Shown here one piece after another: positions 1-7,800 of a stretch of DNA of 34,899 nucleotides. The notes under the pieces are model-generated. The model was not told where the DNA came from, ran no database searches, and saw only the letters and a program-made list of their open reading frames with translations. The stretch covers positions 1 through 34,899 of the forward strand of contig USHO01000002.1 in the NCBI GenBank assembly GCA_900554485.1, written 5' to 3'. Position 1 is the first letter of the stretch. Each line of letters starts with the position of its first letter. The DNA comes from an uncultured Eubacteriales bacterium. GTDB lineage: Bacteria; Bacillota; Clostridia; Christensenellales; Borkfalkiaceae. The position numbers were made by a program, and so were the translations under genes.

Positions 1-26
1 GGGGCGGACGAATTATCGTCCGCCCC
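1..26 (-). terminator. GC-rich hairpin downstream of the last hydrolase gene
   Basis: Positions 1-11 (ggggcggacga) and 16-26 (tcgtccgcccc) are perfect inverted repeats with a 4-base loop. The hairpin lies 66 bases past the stop of the minus-strand gene ending at 93. The bases that would hold the U-tract on the minus strand are outside the window, so the terminator role is inferred from position. The T-rich stretch at 34-43 lies on the plus side. Bases 27-92 contain no gene that I can see. The core ggggcgga/tccgcccc also occurs in the hairpin at 4851-4878. Confidence 0.5.
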
Positions 27-92
27 GCGGCTTATTTTTATATATTACCCCGCGCAACCGATCGCGATAATCGCCATAACGAGGTCTTTGAA

Positions 93-1226
93 TTATTCTT
101 CGACGATAAGCATCTGCCCGGGCGCGAACCAGTTGAACAGTTTCTTGCCCTTATATTCGCCCTCTATCCTCTCGATTTTGTCCTGAGAGTTGTTGACGAA
201 AAGTAAAAATTCTTTTCCGTTTTCATCGACGAATTTCGACACTATCATAGGCATTCCCCAGGCTCGTCTGAAGAACAGCCCTTCTATACAACCGGGTGTA
301 TAAAGCGGCGTTCCGCCGTACGTTTTGCCCGCATGGTAAACCTCGAGAAGTTTCGCCCCGGCAAGACGATCGGCAAAATGGTCGTTGAACAGCCTCATCT
401 GTCTTGCGAGCGCGTCGAAAGTCGCCGTCTTGTTATAATACTGGTCGAACGGAGACTGACGGTAACTCGATTCAAGAAGTCTGCCGTAAATATAGAACCA
501 GAAAATACCCTTCGCGCCGTGAGCGCACGCCGTGGAAATCTGCCAGCGGATGTCGTCTTCGGTGGGCACTCTGAAAGCCCAGTGTCCGACGGAAAGAAGT
601 GTCGTCCAGAAATCGACGCCCGTCTTTTCGGAAAGCATGCGGTATTCGTTGAGGTTATGGAAGTAATATCCTATGCCCTCTTCGCGGTTGTTTTCAAACA
701 TCTGAAAATAGCAGTCGTAGCAAATCTGTCTCAAACCCGTTTCTTTTACGGCGTCTTCGAGCATCTTGGCATAGCCCGCATGATTGGTGCCGAGGGTCTT
801 TTCAAAATCTTCGTCGAAAAACGGCAGGAAGTTTATGAACGGGCGGGCATATTCTTTGACGATTTTAACGGCTTTAAGCATATCCGCCCAATGTTCTTTT
901 GCGGGTTCGTCGCCGACGTGGAAAGCAAAAAACGCGGGGTGCGACGCGAATTTGTCCGCGGCGGCTTTTACGCGTCTGCGGTATTCGTCTTCGCCGATCG
1001 TACCGATCTCATACCAAAGCGTGCGCTTATCGCATATTATAAGTTTCATTCCCTTTTTCGCCGCCGCGTCAAGGTTTTTGAGTATATACTCGTAATCCTC
1101 GTCTTTTTCGCAGTAGCAGGTCATGGGCAGATTCATGCCGAGTTCCGCCCAGTCGTCGACACTCTTTTCCGCGTCGATAACGCCCGACGGAACGTAATTC
1201 CAGAAACTCGTTACAAATTTACTCAT
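93..1226 (-). CDS. Cytoplasmic TIM-barrel glycoside hydrolase-like protein
   Basis: A 377-residue protein without signal peptide or membrane segment, so it should act in the cytoplasm. Its order of elements fits a (beta/alpha)8 hydrolase: HVGDEP (104-108) at a strand end with E107 as candidate acid/base, ICYDCYFQ (168-175), then HGAKGIFWFYIYG (236-248) and a C-terminal beta region (about 285-377). This resembles GH42-like clan A beta-glycosidases, but I cannot assign a family or a nucleophile. The lipoprotein at 17861-19300 shares the DEP motif, the YDxY motif and the GA(K/T)xFxxF segment, so the two look like distant paralogs. The ATG at 1226 has AGAGGA about 7 bases upstream. It starts 3 bases after the rhamnosidase-like gene, so they are cotranscribed. 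A role trimming imported oligosaccharides is inferred. Confidence 0.65.
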   Translation of the reverse strand: MSKFVTSFWNYVPSGVIDAEKSVDDWAELGMNLPMTCYCEKDEDYEYILKNLDAAAKKGMKLIICDKRTLWYEIGTIGEDEYRRRVKAAADKFASHPAFFAFHVGDEPAKEHWADMLKAVKIVKEYARPFINFLPFFDEDFEKTLGTNHAGYAKMLEDAVKETGLRQICYDCYFQMFENNREEGIGYYFHNLNEYRMLSEKTGVDFWTTLLSVGHWAFRVPTEDDIRWQISTACAHGAKGIFWFYIYGRLLESSYRQSPFDQYYNKTATFDALARQMRLFNDHFADRLAGAKLLEVYHAGKTYGGTPLYTPGCIEGLFFRRAWGMPMIVSKFVDENGKEFLLFVNNSQDKIERIEGEYKGKKLFNWFAPGQMLIVEE

Positions 1227-1229
1227 ATG

Positions 1230-3113
1230 TCAATCCTCTTTTTCGTATTTGATTTTGCCGGTTACGGCGTAATAATATATCGGCAACGCGCTCCAACCGT
1301 GGCAGAGACTGCACGAGCGGTCGTTTTCGGTAACGCCTTCGAGCGTCTCCCAGAACGATGTCGCGCCCGCGTCGAGCATTTTTTTATAATTGTCGTCTAT
1401 TTCGCTTAAAACGCGCTCCTTAAATTCGTCGCCGTAAGACAAAAGCGCGTCGTAAACGTATGCCGCCGCGGCAAGCGTGGCTTTTTTCGCCTTGCCTTCT
1501 GCGATTTCGCGCGCCACGGTTTTATCGCCGACGCCGATAAGTATCGCCATGGCGTTGGCGAATTCGGTATAGTTTTCTTCGCCCTTATACGCCCTGAACA
1601 TCTTCTTGTCGGGGTTATAGAATTCCGCTGATATAAGGTCTTTAATGCCGCCGACGTCTGTAGCCTTATCGGGGAACAACGCGGCGAAACGCTCTTCGGC
1701 GTAAACGTAATACGCATTGAGTATAAGCGAATATCTGGTCGGACTTAAAGCGTCTTTCTGCCGCGAAAGGTCGCCGCAATTATCGCTGTCGTTGCCCCAT
1801 TCGTAAAAGTTCCAGAAAGGATATTGAAAATCGGCTATAAGTCGGTTATCGGCAAGTTTACGGAAATTATTCATTATTCCGTCGAGCGTCTTTCCGACCT
1901 CGGGGAGTATCGACTTGTCGCCCGTGAATTTAACGTATTCGTAAACCTGAACGACGTAGCACAGCGAGTAAAGCGGAATCGCGGGCGTATCGACCGCGGG
2001 ATACGTCAGTTCCAGAAACCCGTCGTCGCGCACGCCTTTGGCGATCAGCAGAAGATTTGCCCGCGCGAAACCGCTGTTTTCAAACGCGAAGTAATCGCAG
2101 AGCATTTCGTTGCGGCTGTCGAAAGTATAAAGCGCCTGTTCGCGCCATACGCAGTCTTCGTAATGTTCGTGCATGCACAGGGCAAGCGTGTCCGTGGCGA
2201 CCTCGGTAATCCTTGCGCGCAAGGGGGTATCGGCAACGAATTTACGCCTTACAAGCGGATAACAAACCGGCAACACCGTCGCGGCGTTTATGTCCGCAGG
2301 ATATTCCGCGGCGACTTCCAGAAACCTCAGCCCGAGCCTTAAAAAGGGGTTCACATAGCGATTTCTGCCTTTTTTTGCGATATACTCGACCGAAAAATCT
2401 CTGTTGCCGATAATTCTTTCGACCTTGCCGAACTTCATATGTTCGCCGTAAGAAATCGTAAGTTTCTGTTCGCGATCGGAATAAAAGTCCAGGTACAACT
2501 GCCCCGCAAGTTCACGTTGCAGATCGAAAGTATAAACCGAGCCTTCGCTTTTTACGAGCGTCGCGGCGGCAGGTTCCGACACGACGAGTTTTCCGACCGG
2601 GCGCGGCAACAGTTCGGCTTTTCTGCTTAAAACGACGCTTTTGCCGAAGTCGGACGGAGTTTTCGTAGCATCGTACAAAAACGAATAACCGAGTTGCGGA
2701 GTGAGCCGCTTTTTGTACCCGTTTTTATAGCGGGTATCCATGCGCGACGGAGTGTCTTTGCCGCTTGCGGCGACGACTTCCCCGCCCGATACGATTTCAA
2801 ATATTACGCCCGCGCCGTCGTCTATCGAAGACGAACAGTTTACGCCATGATAATGCACGACTATTTCGACTTCGTTGCCGCCCGTGCGCAAAAACGCGTC
2901 AAGCGAAACTTCGTCATAGTATTTAACCGTTCTATAGCCCTTGTATGCCCCGAACGCGGCGAGGTTTCCGTTGACGTAAACGGCGTAATCGGTTTCGGCG
3001 GCGATGAATATCGTCGCTTTATCCGCATCGACGTGTGCCGAAAAGTCGGCGTATTCGTCGGGAGAAGGGTTTGCGTTCCCCCATATCCACTGTGATTTTT
3101 CAAACATAGGCAT
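1230..3113 (-). CDS. Alpha-L-rhamnosidase-like protein (GH78 family)
   Basis: A 627-residue protein with the GH78 layout: an N-terminal beta-sandwich resembling GH78 accessory domains (about 5-170), a beta linker (180-290), an (alpha/alpha)6 barrel (about 295-570) and a short C-terminal part. The barrel keeps EDCVWREQALYTFDSRNE (319-336), which matches the family motif around the general acid, here E325, although the usual DCPQRDE is altered. FYEWGND (436-442) and GATSFWETLEG (583-593, candidate base E589), followed by SLCHGWSALP (602-611), also match the family. There is no signal peptide, so it is cytoplasmic. ATG codons occur at 3113 and 3107 and neither has a clear ribosome binding site. 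Bases 3114-3155 hold no gene. The substrate may be a rhamnoside, but the divergent acid-loop sequence makes another sugar possible. Confidence 0.75.
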   Translation of the reverse strand: MPMFEKSQWIWGNANPSPDEYADFSAHVDADKATIFIAAETDYAVYVNGNLAAFGAYKGYRTVKYYDEVSLDAFLRTGGNEVEIVVHYHGVNCSSSIDDGAGVIFEIVSGGEVVAASGKDTPSRMDTRYKNGYKKRLTPQLGYSFLYDATKTPSDFGKSVVLSRKAELLPRPVGKLVVSEPAAATLVKSEGSVYTFDLQRELAGQLYLDFYSDREQKLTISYGEHMKFGKVERIIGNRDFSVEYIAKKGRNRYVNPFLRLGLRFLEVAAEYPADINAATVLPVCYPLVRRKFVADTPLRARITEVATDTLALCMHEHYEDCVWREQALYTFDSRNEMLCDYFAFENSGFARANLLLIAKGVRDDGFLELTYPAVDTPAIPLYSLCYVVQVYEYVKFTGDKSILPEVGKTLDGIMNNFRKLADNRLIADFQYPFWNFYEWGNDSDNCGDLSRQKDALSPTRYSLILNAYYVYAEERFAALFPDKATDVGGIKDLISAEFYNPDKKMFRAYKGEENYTEFANAMAILIGVGDKTVAREIAEGKAKKATLAAAAYVYDALLSYGDEFKERVLSEIDDNYKKMLDAGATSFWETLEGVTENDRSCSLCHGWSALPIYYYAVTGKIKYEKED

Positions 3114-3155
3114 TACGTTATAATGTGCGGAAATATTTATCCCGCGGCAACGCGC

Positions 3156-4790
3156 TCAGATTTCTCTGTCGTCGTCGAAAAGTTCGCCCGTCTTTACGAT
3201 AACCTTGTTCGTTTCGCTGTCGGCGTAAACGTTGGCCGACGGAGCAAACGCCGAAATTTCGGTTCTCTCTGCAAGCGGAGAGCATGTAAACGACAATCTT
3301 GCCAACGCTCCGTTTTCGCAAAACGCGACTATAAATCCGTGCGGATAGCCTTTATCCGACACGTTTTTATCGATTTTGTAGACAGCCGACCCTATAAGTC
3401 CGCTCATAAAGCCGAGGTCGCTTTCTATCCGCTTTTGCAAATCTTCTTCGCGACAGTTGACCGTCATCGTGACCGCGCGGACGCCGTCGCCGTACTTTGC
3501 GATAAAATTCTTTACTTTTTCGTATATGCCCGTATATCCGACCGTATCTTTCGTCGGAACGGTTCCAGTCTTTGTCGGCAACGGGTTTTCAAGGCGTTTT
3601 TCTTCCGCGCCGAACGCCAGCCGGTGACTCTGAAGAGAATCGGCAAGTTCGCTTATACCGAGCGGACGCACGCCCGTCTCCTTATAAGAGATATAGTCGG
3701 CGACAAGTTTGGCGTCGCCGCCGCTGTGACTTTCTTTGTCTTCGATTTCGTCGTTTACGTCGATGATCTTATCGGTGCCGTCGAACAGCGCAAGCCTTAT
3801 TTTACCGTCTTCAAGCCTGCCCGTAAGTCTGCCTTTACTGCCGAATACCCGCGTTATACGATAGGTTTCGTAAAGCGAAAATCCGTGCATGAGAAGGTTT
3901 GCCGTAACGCCGTCTTCAAAGGCGACGTTCACCGTCTGACGGTCGCATACGTCGTTGGGGCAGGAAAATACGCACTGCCCGTAGAGGTTGTCCGCAGGAC
4001 GTAAAAAGTCCGCAATATTTTCGGGGGTGTATTTGAACCCGTACGGAACGCAGAGCGTACCCGGCGCTTTGATTGAAAATTCGTAGGCGTTATACCTGCA
4101 ATTTTTGTATTTGCAATCGAGGCACCTTTCGGGCGACCCTGCGGGCTTGCGAGCCCGCGTGTAATATTCCAGCGTGCCGAAAGACTCTTCGTAAGTTTCC
4201 TTTCTTTCGACAAACCAGGAAATAATATCTATATCGTGGCAGCACTTCTGCAAAATTATAGGGCTGGTCTCTTCCGCGCTGTGCCATTTACCACGGATGA
4301 AACTGCACATATAATGGCTGTACGCCACGTTTTCTGCCTGTTCTACGCTTAAAACTTCGCCTATGACGCCGCTTTTTATAAGCGTTTTCAATTTCTGATA
4401 GAAAGGAGTGTATCTCAGATTATGGCAAACGACTACGTCTCTGCCGTATTTTTTTGCGGCGGCGTAGATTTCGTTACACTCTTCCATAGTCGGAGCAACG
4501 GGCTTTTCAAGCAGTACGTCATACCCCAAAGAAAGCGCTTTTACCGTCTGACGGCAATGCAGACCGTCGAGTGTCGCGACTATCAGCACGTCGGCGCGTT
4601 TTACTTTGAAAAACTCGTCTTCGTTGTCAAACAGTTCGTCGTCGGCAACGTCGTAAAGTTCTTTCGCCTGATTAAGGCTTGCCTCGGATATATCGCAGAC
4701 GGAAACGATTTTCGCATTTTTGTGTTTAATTATATTGTTTGAGTAAACCGAGCCCCTGTTTCCGAGCCCCAGAACCGCAAAGGTTATCAT
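3156..4790 (-). CDS. Gfo/Idh/MocA family oxidoreductase with C-terminal extension
   Basis: An NAD(P)-dependent sugar dehydrogenase-type protein. The Rossmann motif GLGNRG (8-13), the catalytic EKP (95-97, K96) and CHDIDIISW (184-192, H185) are visible. I start it at the ATG at 4790 because the Rossmann fold begins right there and GGAAG precedes it; a longer reading frame back to 4877 runs through the upstream palindrome. At 544 residues it is longer than the usual 330-400. The normal C-terminal helix ends near 400, and about 145 further residues follow that look mainly beta. A cysteine cluster (C223, C226, C231, C247, C273, C277, C282) lies within the substrate domain, as in a known subset of the family. 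It is followed by the rhamnosidase-like gene after 42 bases. The likely job is oxidation or epimerisation of a released sugar. Confidence 0.8.
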   Translation of the reverse strand: MITFAVLGLGNRGSVYSNNIIKHKNAKIVSVCDISEASLNQAKELYDVADDELFDNEDEFFKVKRADVLIVATLDGLHCRQTVKALSLGYDVLLEKPVAPTMEECNEIYAAAKKYGRDVVVCHNLRYTPFYQKLKTLIKSGVIGEVLSVEQAENVAYSHYMCSFIRGKWHSAEETSPIILQKCCHDIDIISWFVERKETYEESFGTLEYYTRARKPAGSPERCLDCKYKNCRYNAYEFSIKAPGTLCVPYGFKYTPENIADFLRPADNLYGQCVFSCPNDVCDRQTVNVAFEDGVTANLLMHGFSLYETYRITRVFGSKGRLTGRLEDGKIRLALFDGTDKIIDVNDEIEDKESHSGGDAKLVADYISYKETGVRPLGISELADSLQSHRLAFGAEEKRLENPLPTKTGTVPTKDTVGYTGIYEKVKNFIAKYGDGVRAVTMTVNCREEDLQKRIESDLGFMSGLIGSAVYKIDKNVSDKGYPHGFIVAFCENGALARLSFTCSPLAERTEISAFAPSANVYADSETNKVIVKTGELFDDDREI

Positions 4791-4850
4791 GTATTCACTT
4801 CCGCAGAACGCGACGCGGTAACATCGCGATCTCATTATATTTTTTATAAA

Positions 4851-4878
4851 TATGCGGGGCGGAATTCCGCCCCGCATA
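4851..4878 (-). terminator. 28-base perfect palindrome after the Ig-repeat lipoprotein gene
   Basis: Positions 4851-4864 (tatgcggggcggaa) are the exact reverse complement of 4865-4878. It lies 16 bases beyond the TAA stop of the minus-strand gene ending at 4895. On the minus strand it is followed by TTTATAAAAAAT, a poor U-tract, so termination may be weak, and a protein-binding dyad is possible. A TATAAT hexamer (4834-4839, minus) follows, but no -35 box sits at the right distance, so I do not call a promoter. Bases 4791-4894 contain no gene. Confidence 0.55.
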
Positions 4879-4894
4879 CATCGTTAAAGAAGTA

Positions 4895-7800
4895 TTAAGC
4901 TACCCATTCGATTTTGGTAAACGTTGCCGTTTCAAAACCTAAAAGGCTTATATCGCCGGTTTTTGCGATGTCGACTTCAAAGGTATACTCTGTGTCTTTT
5001 ACAAGTGCCGGTTTATATCCGCAACCGAGACCGGAAGACGACCAGTCGGCGCATGTATAATGCTCGAAATACACTCCGGTACTATCGTAAATTCTTACAT
5101 ATCCGTACTGAGTTGGCGCACCCGACTCGCCGAGGAATGCACCTGCGTACATACCTTGGGAATAATCGTTGTCAAATAAAACATAAATTCCCTTATAGGT
5201 AAAGCCGAATTCATATGAGCCACGAATACTGTTGGATACAAATTCACCGAATTTAACTGTAAAGCGGACTTTGGTATATCCCAATGCGGCTTTATAAGCG
5301 GCTTTATCGAACGTAAGGTTCGTATTCGCACTGTCTGCCGCATACTGACCGTCTACAGGGGTAAGCGCAACGCCGTTGTTATAAAGTTTGCCCTTCGCAG
5401 GATCGACGGTCGTCGCGGGTTCGTTTACGGTAAGGCTGAGTTCCTTTTTGAATTCGATACCCGAATATACAACCGTAAGCGTGACTTTGACGTTACCCGC
5501 TTTCAGTGCAGCAATAAGCATTCCGTTGGTAGCCATAATATCTTCGGCGTCAAACGTTACACCGACGGTGTAATCGCTTGCGCTTATATCCTCGCCTTTA
5601 GCCTTGAAAGTATACTCCAACTCGATATAATCGTAAACGTCAAGTTCGGTTTCGGTGTTGGTCAACTCGAGAACGGGACGATTTTCGGCATTTTCGTTAA
5701 TGGTTACGGCAAGTTTTACGGTCTTGCCTGCGGAGTTCTTTGCGAGTATGTTGGCAGTACCCGCTTTGACACCGATTGCGCGCGTACCTTTTACGACAAG
5801 CACTTCTTCGTTATCCGAAGAGAAGGTAAGCTTTGCCAGATCGTCGGAAGTGGTCGCGGAAATTCCGAACCATTCCCATTCGTCTGCGGACGTAACGCTG
5901 TCTTTGTCAAAAGCGATTTCGACTTTGTTGTAGTCAACCCATTCGATTTCGGTGAATACGGCGTTTTCAAACCCGTAAAGAGTTATATCGCCGGTTTTTT
6001 CCGTGTCAATATCGAAAGTATATTCCGTGCCTGTCACAAGTTCGGGTATATAGCCGTAATATGAGGATGACCATCCGGTTTTGTCGTAATGCTCGAATAT
6101 CATTTTGCCGTCGGCGTTATATATTCTGAGGTATGCGTTGGCATTCGGCGAAGTACTTCCGCCTGTAAATGCGCCGGCGTATGCGCCTTCGTATTTACTG
6201 CCGCTGGTATAACTGTTATACCAACCGACCGATACGTTTCCGTAAGTGTAACCGAACGAGTATGTTCCTGCGCCGGGAACGTTTACATGGTCGTTCGTAA
6301 GAGCATTGAATTTTACGGTGAAACGAATTCTTCTGTAACCCATTCCGCTCTTAGTCGCATAGGTGTCGAAAGTAAGCGTTTTTACTTCCGCCGTCGCATC
6401 GGGTACAAGCGCGCCGTCTTCATTTGCTGTGATTTCGGCGCCGTTCTGGAAGAGTTTGCCTACGGAATAATCGATAGGAATTTCCGCGGCGTTTACAGTT
6501 ACGTTTACGGTAGCGGTAAAATTCTGACCCCAGTAAGTCACGGTGACGGTAATTTCCGCGCTGCCCGCTTTAAGCGCGGAAAGCAATGCGTTCGTAATCG
6601 AGATAACGTCCGTCTCGCCGTTTACGGCGTAAGCGACGGTGTAATCTGCCTCGGCAACGGCGACACCGTTGGCAGTAATCGCTACACTCAACGTTTTGCT
6701 TTCTCCCTCGGTAAGTTCGACGTCGTCAGCCGAGACGACAGGTCTTTTCGCGGTGTTGGCGCGTATCGTTACGGGGAGTTTTGCGGTTACGCCGTTGGCA
6801 ACCGCTACTATGTTTGCAGTTCCTTCTTTGATACCGATTGCTTTTCCGTTTCTTATTACAAGAACCTCTTCGTTATCCGAAGACACGGTTACGGTAGAAC
6901 CGTCGTTGCTGATTGCGGTGAAATCGAATTCCGTCCATTCGTCTTCTTCGACGGAAGTCTTATCGAAGGTCACTTCGGTATGATCGAAGTTTACCCATTT
7001 GATCTTAGTAAACGTAGCCTGATCGAAACCGTACAGAGTTACGTCGCCGATCTTTTCGATGTCAAGTTCAAAAGTATATTCGGTATTGACTTCGAGCGGC
7101 GGTATATAGCCGTAATGCGAAGACGACCAGCCGGTTACGTCGTAATGCTCGAATATCTTTTCGCCCTTGGCGTTGTATACTCTGAGGTAGGTTTTAGCCT
7201 CCGGAGATGAGCCGCCGTCGGAGAATGCGCCGACATACGCGCCTTCGAGCTTACCGCTGCCGTTGATGTAACTGTTATACCAACCTACAGATACGTTTCC
7301 GCCGGTATAACCGAACGAGTAAGTGCCCGCGCCGGGAACTGTTATATGATTGTTAGTGATTTCGCCGAATTTAACGGTGAAACGGACTTTTGTGTATCCG
7401 TAGCCGCTCTTGGTTGCGTACGGATCGAAAGTAAGCGTTTTATCGTCTTTCGACGCGTCGATGACGTAATTTCCGTCGGCATCCGCAGCGAGAGCCTCTC
7501 CGCCCTGATAGAGTTTACCTGCAGATGTATCTATCGGCGCGGCGGGTTCGGTTACGGTTACCGTTATGGTCTTATTGAATTCCTTTCCGCAGTAAGTGAA
7601 AGTTACCTTTATCGCGGTATTGCCTTTCGTGAGACCGGAAATTACGTTTTTGGCGAGACCGACGACGGTTTCGTCTTCGATTTCGTATGCAACGGTGTAT
7701 TTATCGGAATCTATCGCCGTTCCGTTGGATTTAAGCACGGCGGCAAGTGTCGCGGTATCGGCGAGTTCGAGTTCTATATCGTCGAATTCAACGACGGGGG

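Noticed and set aside
4834..4862. Promoter for the Gfo/Idh gene
   Set aside because: A TATAAT lies at 4834-4839, but the -35 position falls in the GC palindrome without a TTGACA-like hexamer. The gene may depend on read-through or a weak promoter.
4791..4877. N-terminal extension of the Gfo/Idh protein
   Set aside because: It would run back into the palindrome and place 29 unrelated residues before the Rossmann strand, which starts at ATG 4790.
6089..7210. Long open frame on the plus strand opposite the Ig-repeat gene
   Set aside because: It is an antisense shadow that follows the repeats of the real gene, is Arg/Tyr/Val-rich without domains, and has no ribosome binding site. The same applies to other long plus-strand frames, such as 7346-8476, 14572-15768, 17762-18721 and 20846-22201.
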